Shown: positions 41,786 through 54,082, counted from the stretch's first letter. The stretch: 64,000 nt of DNA from Amphirosellinia nigrospora (GCA_004123355.1 SCHM01000007.1:620001-684000), one strand, 5' to 3'. Notes: generated by a model from the letters alone, not told the origin. Numbers and translations are program-made.

Positions 41786-44600
41786 AATTTGGAGGGCGGG
41801 TGCTCGATATAAAAGGTGAAGCTGCTCCAAATAACATTAGTAAGGCGCCATTTCTACGCAGCATGCCTTACTTACTCGTTACCTGTGACGGCCTCGACGA
41901 TGCCACTGGTAGAGTCAGTGCGTAGTAATCGATCAATACCATCGTTTTTTTGGGTATCTGTGCTTCGAATTTAGCCTCTGCCTTGTAGAGAGAGAAAAAA
42001 GCAGTGCAGAAGTGACGTAATTGCGTACATGCGCCTTCGGGCACTCTGTAGAACTCGAACCAGGAAGCAGGCAGTGCGCGGATATCGTCAGGATCGGTGT
42101 TCTGTGCGTCTAGCCCTACTTTTAGGGCCGTAAACGCATCCCACTATACGTTATATTGCTTCGAGAACGGCTTGAGTAGGTCAGCACGTAGATGTCGGCG
42201 GTCTGTATCCATTTTTGGAGGCGACGAGCTTCTGATCGGCAGGTTCAACGACTCCGCACGTGCCTGTGGCGCTGAAGATGATGCCGTCCGAGGAAGTTGA
42301 TATGCCTGTGGCTCCGTGAAACCGCTATAGAGAGTACTTGCGTGACGAGCCTCGGAAGACACCTGTCGGCTAGACTCACCGCCAGTTACGCCTCGCCATC
42401 GGTGGTTTTCCTGATAAGGATAGCCCTTGTACTATACCTCGAGAAGGTTGCTGATGGCCTGACCTGGCGGCGATGGCGCCATCTATCATCTCTGGGCCGA
42501 CGCAGATGTGGGAGTTGCCTGTATTCGATAGATTCACGTCAACAGCGTTGCTTTTGTGCCGTTTGAGTGGCCTCGAGGGCCTCACGCCACTCAGAGGGGC
42601 AGGCCGTACGGGTTGCGAGTCATGTACGCCTTCAGAAACGGCTTCCAGCCACTCCTTTAGGCTCGGAGAGCGGGCTTCTCGAGCCGCTCGTGACCGCCCC
42701 AGGGTATCCAACAGGACAGGCGGAAGTGTTTTAAACGTAGCCTCGGCTCTCCTGATAGCAGCAGACCACTTGCGCATGATTTCTTGGTTGACGTGGTGGT
42801 GGTGTTGCCCTCTATGTAGCAAAGAATCATAGCATCGCCTTCGTAGTTACGGTACCGCTTCCCGATGGGGCAGGCAAGGTGCTTGGTAAGTTGGAGGTGC
42901 CCAGGCCACCTCGGGCGTGTGTCGTCGTCTCGTTGACGAGGCACTCGTGGCCGGCTGCGGTGGGTGGAGGGGGTCGGAGGTGGTGGTTGTGGGGGGATTT
43001 TCGTCTCGGAGAGAAGGCGTCGTCGGTTTCCAGCGAAGGAGCAGGTGTTTGAGAGGCAGGATCGCGATTTGTATGTGGCGTCGGCGTTGAAAAAAGAGGG
43101 TATTGCACTCTGCCAAGCTTGTGACGTGGTTACTTTCTGTTCGAGAACTATTAGTACATGATGCTATCGCGGGTGCGTGGTTATATCTATAGCTACCCCT
43201 AATTTTGGTGGGGGCTGTGACGGTATTTTGGATACGTCAATAGTACCCTTCGTTTCTATACGCAAGTATGTCGTTATGAAGTTGCTCCGTATGGCTACTA
43301 CTACGGCTGCTGCGAAACCTACCAAAATTTGGGGTGTTTCTGGCAGGAGTGGTGGTCGCCGGTAGATGTGTGATGCGGCGATTCATGTCGACTTCACTTA
43401 CCGCTGGAGATTTCCCTTTCGTGCCTGTTGGCTTGGCGTGGCGTGGCTGGCGTCGTTCTTTTGGTGTTTTCGACCTTGTATGGGGACTGGATGGTGATGG
43501 ATATCGTCTTTGCGTACTCCATCGTATCGGCGATCTCCTCGCCGTCGACGAATACGAGACCATCACCCGTCATCGGCCCCAACGTAGTTGAATACGCGGC
43601 TACTTGCCTGGCGGCTTGAGAACCTGATTCGGCCTCTACGTGGAGGACGTAGGGGGTGGCCTGGTCGGAGGAACGATGGGATATGTGGTTACGCACAGCA
43701 GCTGATACCGCGTCTTCGATTTCGCCGAGATCTGCTCTGTGTGCCTTGTTGAGGTGGTAGGTGAGCTCATCCACGTCGGAAACCGTCATGGTAGAGCGTT
43801 TTTTGATACGGGCGAGTCCTCGAGACCTTCCCATCGGCCAACAGCTTCGCCAATCGAAATAGATCGACTTAGAGAGGGAAGGACGATAGTAGCAGAGGTA
43901 GCAGAGGTAGCGATGGCGATCGAGATACTGCCTCGGAGGCGTTGGGGGCTTCGGGGCCTCGAGATCAACAATCACAACAGCGGTTGAAGGGTATCATCTT
44001 CGACCTCGGCGGGTTGCTTACGTTGCCGGCTACGCGCAGATGCTTTTTTTTTTTTGGCATCTTTTTCGGTGGTTCGGTGGGTGTAGGATCAGCTCTAGAC
44101 CTGCTCCTTCTCTTACTGACGATTGCCTGTCTGGCAACAGTAGCTTGATGTGAGCTGTTACTGTGTGGATTGCTGTTATCAGCGCCATCGTCACCCTTGG
44201 TGGCCTCGGTGGCCCGTCTCTTACCCGAGGAGGCACATCTCGTGGCGATATGTCGATTTCTTCGCTGGCAGAGTCGTCGAGACGCACGATCGTAGAGGCA
44301 GACCTCGTCCTGCTAAGCCTACGCCGGCGGGGGTACGGCTCGGCTGCCCTCGTTCTCGCAGGATCGATCGATTCGGATGGCTAGACGGGTTAGGCGATGG
44401 CGATGGCTCTGGCGACGAGGGCAACGAAGATCATGGCGATGAGGGATGAACCACCGTGATAGGCGATATAGTAGGTGCCCTCGGTAGTGACTGTGAAGGC
44501 TGCGTCTGCCTCCCCGGGTTATGGTGGGAAAATACGCGTTTCGCGGCTCATATCGTGCTGACGAAGATTCGACAGTAATGCAGGGGCTTCTGTAGCTTTT
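41786..44600 (-). pseudogene. Unidentified degraded minus-strand gene(s)
   Basis: Protein-like minus frames follow one another from about 44580 down to 41880: a Pro/Ser-rich N-terminal part (44424-44221), an acidic segment SASEEIDISPRDVPPRV (about 44270), a 193-codon frame 43975-43394 (DVDELTYHLNKAHRADLGEI, AAVRNHISHRSSDQATPYVL), further pieces 43116-42376, and RRHLRADLLKPFSKQYNV then DDIRALPASWFEFYRV near 42220-42030. A run of T residues at about 44043-44053 coincides with one frame change. Gene number and family are unknown; a repeated-element ORF is possible. Confidence 0.35.
43195..43335. mobile_element. 141 bp MITE-like element
   Basis: Ends ACCCCTAATTTTGGTGGG (left) and CCTACCAAAATTTGGGGT (right) are inverted copies with two or three mismatches. 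It lies inside the degraded minus-strand gene above. Flanking TA/TG could be a worn TA duplication. No ORF. Confidence 0.55.
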
Positions 44601-45710
44601 AGAGTACTAGGTCTGCTTTTCTAAGCATCTCAGAGCTGCAAAACACCAAGAATGCTGTTTTCAACAAAGAAATGGGCTTCAATTGATGTTGATTGTGTGA
44701 TTTACAGATAAAAAATATACTTACCTAGGCATCTCGGCATACCCCAGTCTGCCCCAGTGGAATCTGTTTTTGAGCCCCTAATCAGAAGTGGTGGTGGCGT
44801 AATCCATATAGCACACGTTCGCCATAGCGTAATGGGGTAGCGGCCATTATTAGTGGTTTGTGACTAGGTACTTACTGCAAACGGAGTAGCTGACACCTTC
44901 TAACACTCGGGACCAGTGTTCTACTCCTAGCTGCCGCGCGGCCGCTGCCACTAGGTAGCCACGTACGTGGCTAGCGCCACGGCTCAGGGGCTGTATAAGC
45001 TATGTACTTCTTACAGCTCACATGCATTCATTTATTGTTGTTGTTTTATTTTTAGTGTTTTTAGCAGGTGGCCTGTGGTCACCAGAGCCTCCGGCTCCTT
45101 TCAGTATTCGACCCAACTCTCCACGATGTCGGTAATACAATTAGGACAAAGTACGCGGAGTATAAATAGCAGGTAATCAGATAGAATAGGCCATCTAAAA
45201 GATATATTCGGATTTTTTTTCTTCTTAAGCTTGGGCTAAAACTTAAAGTATCACGGGCAAGAGATTTCGCCAGTTGAACCCAACCTTGAAGTAATGTAAA
45301 AATCGCAATACTTATAGCTTTTAAAGCGAGAAGAGTAAACTACTCCTCAACGAACATATACACCAGCACGAAACCTCATCCTAGTCTTTGGTTCGACAAT
45401 GCAGTACTCCGTACATCAGCATTCAAACATGAAACTCAAACACCCAGGCCGGTTCAGGATTATGATGCCCAAAACGTACTGGGACATTTTCGCGCCTTCC
45501 CTATGGACCTAGTGCTCATACATACAGGCTATGTGGCAGTCTCATGTGTGCGAATCAGACCTGGAATTAGACCTGAGAGTTCATGAGTCCGTACCCATCT
45601 CTTTAAATACTCACGCCAGTCTTCTGCACAACCAATTCCCCGATAGTCGCAATATATCTCCCCCCTATAATATCGAATACAGCTACATTGGCTTTGAAAT
45701 GCATCGCGAT
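44601..45710. other. No identifiable gene
   Basis: Nothing supported downstream of the PKS acyl-carrier end. In particular no thioesterase or acyltransferase domain can be read on the minus strand. Confidence 0.4.
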
Positions 45711-46877
45711 CTAGTTCCGCAGCTCCACCGCCATCAGCGAGTTGACTCTATAGTCTGAGAATGCTTTCTTCACGTTAATATCATCTGAGGATACCGACAG
45801 GGAGATCGAAAGTTTATTAATCAGTGCCTCGACCCCGATTTTCGCCTGATCTCGTGGACTGACTGGCAGCCTCGCGGAACAAGATTTCTGGTGTGCCGAA
45901 GCCCCCCTGTCTTGTAGTGTTGGGTCTCCGGCTACTTGGTAGAAGCACAGGGTGTACTGCTTGCCCCTCAGCATCGCATCTCTTGGCGTAGTAGCTCCAA
46001 GAAGCACTTGAATTTCATCCTCTGTTATGACAGGTCGTTCAAGGTCGCAATAAACATCCAGCACGCTTAGAAGTTCGGTGTCTTCTATTTACGCCATGTC
46101 GCCAGTTCGGGATCGGTTCCTCCGGTACTGTTCGTTTTCAGCGATGATGCCTACGTTGCGCATCCAGTCAATGTCAAAAGATATCGCTTTGAGGTTTTGG
46201 CGAACCCGATATCTTGCAAGCGAGTCCTGGAATGTGCAGCCAGCCGCATAATTCGCCTGTGACGGACTTCCATAGACACCACCAAGAGATGACAGCATGA
46301 TGTAGACGTCCAGCGCCCGTGGGGACAGAGAGTGCAAATTCCATGACGTGTCGACCTTTAATTTGATCGTCATGCTCCATTAATCGTACGTCATATTGTC
46401 AAGAATTACATCCTAGAAATACCACAGTCAGCTGGCCTCTCAACCGCATCTTAGGTGTTGTAATCAAAGGACCTCGACTCAGATATTCACGCTTCATGCA
46501 TTCGGAAGGTAAAAGAATGGAAGCATACCTGTAGGACCATAGCTGCGTTGATGCATCCTCGTATAGGAGGCATTTTCTCCGCGTATTAGGCTCGCAGAAG
46601 CGCCAGTGATTCCCTAGATGCTACATCGCATTCTGGTGCGATTATATCCACCCCCCGCTGACGAAGTTCGGAGACTAGTTGCTCCGCTGGTTTTGACGAT
46701 TCCTGGGTAGGTAGTCTCGAGGGCAGACTCATGTGCCTAGCCCCATCCAGCGCGCTAGGCGGCGGCCAATGCCGCCTTTGCCTCCAGCAATGATGTACGT
46801 TGAGTCGTCTGGGAACGGCCACATGGAGCTTACGATTCAGACGCTTCTGCGCATTGAAGATGTCAGTGGGAAGATCA

Positions 46878-48170
46878 TCACAGGGAGATTAAGTGCCAAC
46901 CTACTGGCACAATATCATCACTTTCAAGCTTTACAACAATTCTACCTGTATTTCTTCCGCTTTGCATGTATCGAAAAACAGATTCGACTTTAGATACGCC
47001 AAAAACGTGCAACGGCTGTGGGTACTTGATGTGGCCGCCCGAGGCTAGACTCACCGTCTCAGATAGGGCGACATGGACCATGTCTGCATAGTCTCGTGCA
47101 AGATGATGCAGGTCTGCTGCAGTGGGACTAATATTGCCAGCGAGGTATACCATTGGAAGCGAGGAATTGAACATGATGTCAGTCTTACCTTTTCGGCTTA
47201 CGATTAGCTCTACACATTTTGCGGACACAACATTCTTAGTTGCTCAGGTTGAGAGCCCAAGAGTAAAGGTTGAAGAGTCATACCCAGTTCAACAAATCGC
47301 CCCAACGGAGCAACGCATTCCCACGAAGTACGCAACCCATCGGCAGAGAGAGAGAGTTCAGTACCACTGGTAGGCATTAGCTAATTAATGATCAAGGCGC
47401 ACACCGTGCCGTTGCAGTGTAATTATTAGAGCAAAGGCGAGCAACTCGCCCGACTTGAAAGTTGTGTCACGGCTGTAAAAGACATATGACCATCTAGGAT
47501 ATCAAATTCAGCCACTATAATATCTTTCTTGTCTTCGTGTCGCAAAAATCTCAGCACCGATCATCTTAGCTGCCCAAATCGCCATTTGACCATTGCTTCC
47601 AGCAGCTGAGTGAATAAGTATGTTCTCATGTTTCTGAAGTTTTGCAACAGAGATCAGAGAATGGTACGCCGTGATCCCAGGCGCAACGATAGATGCCGTT
47701 CTTTCGAATGACACTGATTCTAGGATTGTAATACACAATGCTTCATGAGTTATAGCGTATGTACGAATTCAAAATGGCGAAACGAGACAAACACGGTGTC
47801 CGAGTCTCACACGCTTACAAGCAGGGCCGACTGTTGTCACACGACCTGATCCGTCGTATCCCAGATCATCCGATTCGATCCGTCCGAGCGGCACAAAAAC
47901 GTCACGGAAGCTCATGTCACGTGGTTGGGCTCCAGAGTGAAGTAGGGTCACCGGTAGGTCTCTGGTAGGTAGAAGAATAGGGGTAAGGGCTTAATATCAT
48001 TAATTCCTGAACCTTTTCTCATTACTCGGGGAGGCTTTAGGTCTACCAGCTAGCCACATGTAACCCTGTCACCTGACAGCTCAGCCACCAAGCTTTCATT
48101 TCAATCTCGACTTCTAAGGCCTGAAGATCGCAATGAGTTGATATGTCCTCCTGGAACTGAACGGTATCGA
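46878..48170 (-). pseudogene. PKS enoylreductase domain, interrupted by a solo LTR
   Basis: Starts with EVEIEMKAWWLS, then after the LTR continues FRDVFVPLGRIESDDLGYDG and VGPACKRVRLGHRVCLVSPF. Next come FERTASIVAPGITAYHSLIS, NILIHSAAGSNGQMAIWAAK (NADPH-binding GxGxxG-like loop) and, nearer the end, FRYMQSGRNTGRIVVKLE. The medium-chain reductase fold reduces the enoyl intermediate. Further frame changes lie around 47500 and 47250. Confidence 0.85.
47915..48078 (+). repeat. Solo LTR, diverged group A, copy A4, in the PKS ER
   Basis: 164 bp from TGTCACGTGGTTGGGCTCC to CTGTCACCTGACA, flanked by GCTCA (47910-47914 and 48079-48083). Shares GGGCTCCAGAGTGAA, AAGGGCTTAAT and TTAATTCCTGAACC with A1-A3 but is clearly older or a separate subgroup. 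Confidence 0.9.
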
Positions 48171-49090
48171 GCATTTCTCGATTTGCAAGATGCATTTTCA
48201 ACGACGGTCCTGCAGACCATGCCTCGCGAGTCATTTCGCGGCGCCGTTAGAGGCTTCACTTGATCATTGACTTGCGTTGCATCTACAGCTCGTGCCGCCA
48301 AGACCATGCCTCCGCGCACAACCAGCTCAATCTCTAGTGAGTCTCCGGGGAAGTATTGGTTGACAGCTTCGGTGATATAAGTTGCCTGATCATTGACGGA
48401 AGTGGCATCCTCTATTTCGAGCTTAACAATTTTCTTACCAACTACTTTGATCCCGTTGTCAAGTTTCTCCCGAAATTGCGACATAGGCAAGTCCACTTCC
48501 ATGACATACGAGACACTGTTCACCCAGCTGTGATAGACTCTGTATGTCAACTTGTACTTGTACAAGGGTTCAAGGGGGCGATTCACTCCACCCCAACCTC
48601 AATGCCCAGCCAGATTTGACATCTCTAGATTTCGGCAGATAGCTGAAAACACCCCGCTACGACTGCTGTTCATCTATGTTCAAAAGCCCAGTACAAACCA
48701 GGAGGTCGTGAAGCAGAAGCTACCATCCACAAATGTTTAGACAGTGGCTCCTTAATGTGCTCTATGTCAACATTGGTGCTTACACCAGTGTCTAAACAAG
48801 CAAATGCAGACCTACCAGTAAAAAGTCTGATTCATAGTCTACAGTAGAGGCCCCGTATGAGATCAATCGAGTCCGATAAGACGAGAGATATCTGCCAAAT
48901 TAAAAGAGCTACAAAGAGGCAAAAATCTTAAATTTTGCCATTGAGTTCTCATCTCCATCCCAGAAGATATCTTCCAGGCCCCGAAACGTTTCTCCACATT
49001 CAATATCATGTTCTTTAAAATACTTGTAGAAGGTTTTAGGGTCTACAGGAATCTTACAAGCATCCCAAAAACATGAGAAGTCTTGAGTCA

Positions 49091-49596
49091 GATGATGTTA
49101 CAGCAGTGACAGATCCTGAGTCTTCATGGCTGTGATAGACTGTCCCTAAAACTCAACCTAGACGCTGCTCTAGAAACATTCAACCTATTAGTCGTTGCAC
49201 AGACATCGCTGAAGATGTAGTCTTGTCATAAGTTCTATTTTTTAACTTCCTTTCCCATAAATCAAAGCCGGGGTATAAAAACAAATGTGTCTCAGCTAAA
49301 AGCCTGTCACCCGACGATGATAACATATTGCTTGCTTCGCGACTTCGATCGCTATAACAAGAAGACATGTTCCAGGAAGAAGAACGGTTCCAGTCACCTA
49401 ATAACATTACTCTATCATTACCTGAGTGTTCCAACAAATTCCTTCGTAGTGATATTGTTGACATTCACTCGCCTTTCTGTAGATCTTATCCGCCTCTTCA
49501 AATTTAGGGATTTGACCAGGCAGGCCATCGACTTTTTCGGTAGGTTTGAACGAATGTCTCCATCGGCGGGGTCCATTTTTCGTGCCTCAAGGTCCT
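49091..49596. other. Intergenic; nothing supported
   Basis: Space between the broken PKS end and the C48 protease stop codon. Frames on both strands here have no recognisable content. Confidence 0.4.
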
Positions 49597-52462
49597 TCAT
49601 GCTCCTTGTTCCTTACATGCTAACATTGCTTGGTGATACGAACGAGCCAGTTCATGGATGTTCTCGAGCGCTTCTTTTTTTAAGTCCCTCAGGTTGTCTA
49701 GGTCATATATAGCCGTATCTTCCTCTCCTTCACTGAAGCTCGAAATCACCATGTTAAGTGCTAACAGTGACTCTCGCGCTGTCGAGGCCACCCGCATATA
49801 AAGTTCTCGCCTCTGTGGCGGAATATTAGCCAGTTGGAGCTTAGTTAAGACGCTCTGGGTTCCTATCTCCACTTCGTCATCAGAATGTATTTCAATCGTA
49901 TCTGTTGTGCCTTCTGATTGGCCTGGCTGCTGCCGCGAGGTAGTATCTAGCCTGGCGGCCAAGTCGGCAATGTATGGGATGTTATTCTCAAAATGACCTA
50001 GCGCTTCTTTACGAGTCTTATTTTGTTCTTGAGCTATAAAAGCCTCCTTTAGTTGTCTACTCATACGCACGTGTTTTGCGTGTGCGCTCGCGAGATTTTC
50101 GGCAGCCTTGGTAGCCTCGGCCCTGACTTGCATATCTTTCTGGTACGCTTGTAATATGGGGGTGTAGCCTTGCGGCATTTGGAATGTTGCAATCTCGGAA
50201 ATATGGTTTGTCATGGCTGGTGTGATACTAGAAGCATCGCTGACGCTGCGCTTGCCCGTTATGAGGACGTCCCAATCCACATTTTCAGAGCGCAGCCAAT
50301 CCGCCATGGATAGAGGTGATACTCGTGCACAGGTTAGAATCCGGAGGGCCAGAAAAATCCGCATTTTTTCCGAACAAAGAGGGTCGAGGGTTTCATCTTG
50401 CCAGTCACAATATCGACCGCCATCAACAAGCTTTCGAAGCTCTCTGTAAATGGTATGCGCCTTTGCTATGATATACAGCCCGCAGTCGTACCCATTTGTT
50501 TGTTGAGCAGTTGTTACAATGCGAGTTGCAGGCTGACCTAGATGGTGTGGGCGGAAAAGGGCCAGGAATTTAAGAAGGCTTGCAGTGTAGGGACTTAGTA
50601 TTTTATCTTCGCGTTGACAAACGAAAGAGTCATAGAAATCCAACCTGTTTGTGCTGGGATCCCAATGATACAAGACCCAGTGTGACCTTTCCTCTATATG
50701 CACGGGGATAAGGAGGTGCTGGGGCTCATGTTCTTCTGGGTTAAGCGCCTTCCTCCATCTAGTGCGTAAAAATTGATTATAGAGAGAAGTCATATACTTT
50801 TCGTCAGTAGAATGTTTAACGATGCTCGACGACTCCCAACTTGTTAGGACTTCTATCAAGTAGTGAGGCTTGATAATATCATTTTTACCATCGTCGCCGC
50901 AATTGGAACAAGTTGGATAAGTGAGTTGCTGGAGCGATATGTTTATAGCATCGTCATTCAGAAAAGTCTTAGGGGCTAGATGTTCCACAGCCGACCATTG
51001 TTGCTCAAGCGTGAAGTTCATGTCGTTAGAGCCACCTAGTTCGTGTTGATTGCCTCGGCCCAGCCCCAATTCTTGTCTGCCAACTGCAGGCTGAGTCGGA
51101 GCGAGAGCGGTCTTCTGATGTGTTTGCTCCGTAGTTTTGATGCGCCTATTCTTGGGCTGTGGCTCACCGGTGTCACCATCTTGTCCATCCCTTTCCTTAC
51201 CTTTAAAGGTATCAAAGGCCGTGCTCTTGCGTTTATGTTCGCTAGATAGCGCAGACAGAGAAACTAGTGACTTAGTTTTTCTTATCTCCTCTCCATGTTT
51301 TTCGAAGTTTCCTTTCTGATTTCTAGGCGTGTCTAGTAAACCGATGGGCTTTGGGGGCTGGTTTCTGGGGGGTTCGGAGCTCTCGGCAAATTCGATTTGA
51401 GAAACGTGGAGAGAATTATATGTATCGTCACTGGGTTGAGAAACGTGGAAAGAATTATATGTATCGTCACTGAGTCCAAGTGGCTTGATTTTGAAGCTGT
51501 TTCGGTTCGGAGGGCTATTACTAGGTGATGGAACGAGTCGACCCCTTCGAGTTGCGGCAAGGTCGTCTCTAAATCTGCTGGGATGCTGTCGTTGTTGGTC
51601 CAATCGCTCAAGCTAGCGTAAGCACCATTCGACAATCCTTGGGGGTCTCTGTAGCCTCGACCATTCTCAACCTCATCACCGCTCTGGCTTTCTTCTTCAC
51701 TACGATCGGAGTCTTGCTTGCTTTCATCGTGACTAGGATCTCCTGCAGAGTTATTATCTTCGGTACCGTTATGGGCATTATCGTCCATATTGACTTGTCT
51801 ACCATTACGGTCTTCGAAGATCTTAGCAGCCTCATTTAGGACGACGGCTTTAAAAGGTCGCTCGAGTTCATCGTCGAGGATACCTACACCAGCATAAGCA
51901 CGAGCAGGGACCTTCGATCTATTTTGGTGCTGCCGGATAGCTTCAAGATAGACTTCGCAGACAGGATCAAGAGAGGAGTGCTGCTCTAGTGGGGGGTTGT
52001 CATCTTGTTGAGCAGCGGCGCGGAGAGCTCTCTCAAGAGATCTAAGGCCGTGGGCGGTACTCGCGATAAACCGACCGAAGAAAAGGTACACGTCCCATAT
52101 AGAGGTTAATGTTTTGTCGTGATTGAGTTCAATGATCTTTTCGAGCAATTTAGCGCAGCGGTTGTCTAGTTTCTGGGGATATGCGGCCTTGATGCAGTAG
52201 TGGAGGCGGTTGAGGCCGAGGTTTTCGATTGCCCAGAGGGCGAAACCTGATTGGTAGGCGCGGGAAGGTTTGCGGTTCCGGCCTCGACTATGAAACTTGT
52301 CGTTGAATTTGGAAATGATCTTTTTAAGTTCTACTACTGCTTCGCGCTGTGACGAGGCTTGGTGATCAAGGTGCCTGTCGATGGCACTTTGGAATGCTCT
52401 TGCATCTAAATCGAGGAGGTATCGTCCCGATCAACATCAACTTGGGGTAGAGATGAGGCCAT
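49597..52462 (-). pseudogene. Ulp1/C48-type SUMO protease-like gene; N-terminal part frameshifted, catalytic ORF intact
   Basis: The 668-codon frame 51603-49597 holds a full C48 core: His308 in SHWVLYHWDPSTN, Asp325 in LDFYDS, Gln368 and Cys374 in QQTNGYDCGLYI. These cysteine proteases process or remove SUMO/Ubl. A coiled-coil C-terminal part follows, with DTIEIHSDDEVEI near residue 575, which looks like a SUMO-interacting motif. Upstream, 52411-51333 in another frame encodes a helical domain (QREAVVELKKIISKFNDKFH, LEKIIELNHDKTLTSIWDVY), and ATG 52462 starts MASSLPQVDVDRDDTSS in a third. Two small shifts (near 52405 and 51600) therefore separate start, N-terminal domain and protease. Either it is a recent pseudogene, or translation begins inside and yields the protease alone. 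C48 genes often travel with fungal DNA transposons; no transposase is visible here. Confidence 0.75.
51397..51474 (-). repeat. Tandem 39 bp duplication in the C48 gene
   Basis: TTGAGAAACGTGGA(G/A)AGAA... occurs at 51397-51435 and 51436-51474. It gives two 13-residue units (DDTYNSFHVSQPS / DDTYNSLHVSQIE) in the protease frame. Confidence 0.9.
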
Positions 52463-53074
52463 TGAAACTCAAAGAATGGGGCTCGGAGATTGATCTCAAG
52501 ATGGGGATAAATGGGAAGAAAGAGGACAACGAGCACAAGATAACTGGGCTCGCTGCTTGAAATTAACCAGGTAGTGATGGCCCCAGTGTAGGAAGCGTGA
52601 GGGTTTGCGTGCATATTGAAAAACGAAAAATATAGCGCAGAGGGAGAATTCCATGCCTCGTAATCCGGGGTGGAATTGCCGAAGGAGGGCGACTGAGCTT
52701 CGCGGTTGCCTTATTCACATTCGCGGCTGCGTTTTTATGTCGCCAGCGCAGTCCTTCAAGGTTCCTGACCTACCCACACGTATCATTTGCTGAAGGCTGC
52801 TGCCAATTCAAACCGCCCAACATAACTTTGTCCCATCTTCAGAAATTACCACGAATGGAGATGGATAGAGTTCCAAGGTTGGACACATGTAAGTATTCGT
52901 GATGCAGATACAGCTACACAAGGGAATCCAGGGTATAAAGAAATATTCGAGCAATACACATGTGCTGTGCGCAAATATGGTAAACGTAGGCATCTCCGTG
53001 CCAATTGACATTAGTGAGGTAAGATTAAGCTGTAGTGGTGTTTGTTCCTTGTCGTTTCTGTTGAGTGATAATGT
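52463..53074. other. 5' flank of the C48 gene; no gene
   Basis: No supported frame or repeat. The minus frame 52366-52614 overlaps the gene start in another register and is hydrophobic only by chance composition. Confidence 0.4.
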
Positions 53075-53265
53075 GGAGTAAGATCTCGACTTCGCTAGCC
53101 GAGGACCCTCGACGCCGAGTCAACGACGCCTAAACCGCTCTCGCGGTCGGAATAGTAGTACTTCGATCAAATGTGTCCTTTTGATCAGGTGGCGAACAAC
53201 CCTTTCTGACACGAGATAGAGGGGATTCAGCTTCTCGGAGACAGATGAAAAAACAAAGCCGCAAG
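53075..53265 (+). repeat. Dispersed repeat I, copy 2
   Basis: Matches 955-1162 in the same orientation (GACTTCGCTAGCCGAGGACC, CTCTCGCGGTCGGAATA, CTTCTCGGAGACAGATGA). Confidence 0.6.
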
Positions 53266-54082
53266 GGAGACCACGGGCTCAAATTAGTGATTTAGAACGG
53301 AGTCAAGCTCCACAAGACCGGGGAAACGACAGGAAATATTCCAATTGAAAAAGCGAAGGGGGAGCAAATACTGTGATCGTGTAATCGCTGGCTACCAGAT
53401 TGTGGGCAAATATGTGTGTCTGTTGTACACTAGAAGTGATGTAGGGTTCACATGCGGCGATGTGGGCGAGGTACCCGTATGGACCCACACCCACATACAT
53501 AAGCAGGAGTACGTGTTGGGACTCTAGGCCGCCCACTCAAATCCCCTACACTTAACCCACATACATTCGGCACATCTATTAATGCTCACAGCTTCAATCC
53601 AAAAGAAGTACACTAGCTCTGTTGCCATCTGCTATATATAACAGCAATTGAGACGGGTTTTCTAGTTGAACGGGTGGTTGTGCACGTGTGCAATTCGCTG
53701 CCCGTTTTCAGACACATATGGCAGAAAATCAGGGGCTAAATAGGATAAAGCAGCTTATTTCGTACGTCAAAAGCCGATGCACAATATATGGAAGAGAAGG
53801 ATATGTTGCGAAACTACTCTCATTACTTTACAATCTAATAGAGCATGTTTTAAGGATATATTTGCTCCGTTGTACGGTTGCGTGGGTAGAGCGGTGTGTT
53901 GATCACTACCTCGAGGAGGGAGAATACCACTCTGCCAGGGGGCACTAAGGTACACTACCTGTTTCGAAACGAAATGTCGCGCCCCACCCCCGCTTTCTGT
54001 ACAGTCCCCCCCATCTTTGGAGAAATCAGATAACCTGATATGACCCACAGAGTACTTAGCCACACACTCTGGCTGCCTACAA
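53266..54082. other. No certain gene; 86-codon ORF 53688-53948 (plus)
   Basis: The ORF (MQFAARFQTHMAENQGLNRI...) is helical and ends 100 bp before the palindrome. A short word CGAAATGTCGCGCC follows it (near 53970) and also occurs near 40833; its meaning is unclear. Confidence 0.3.

Larger units (their letters stand above)
45711..49090 (-). pseudogene. C-terminal half of a highly reducing PKS (DH-ER-KR-ACP), broken
   Basis: Minus-strand order: DH part (49085-48915; KTFYKYFKEHDIECGETFRG), a linker (48586-48101; FPGDSLEIELVVRGGMVLAA), ER (48170-46880), KR (46822-46100) and ACP (about 45820-45711). This order is that of fungal HR-PKS C-termini, which dehydrate and reduce the growing polyketide. 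KR keeps IMLSSLGGVYGS and QANYAAG (catalytic Ser and Tyr). ACP ends YRVNSLMAVELRN, with the phosphopantetheine Ser kept but the preceding Asp changed to Asn. Frames change between most blocks and a solo LTR lies in ER. KS and AT are absent here; a KS relic on the other strand lies 11 kb away. Confidence 0.85.
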
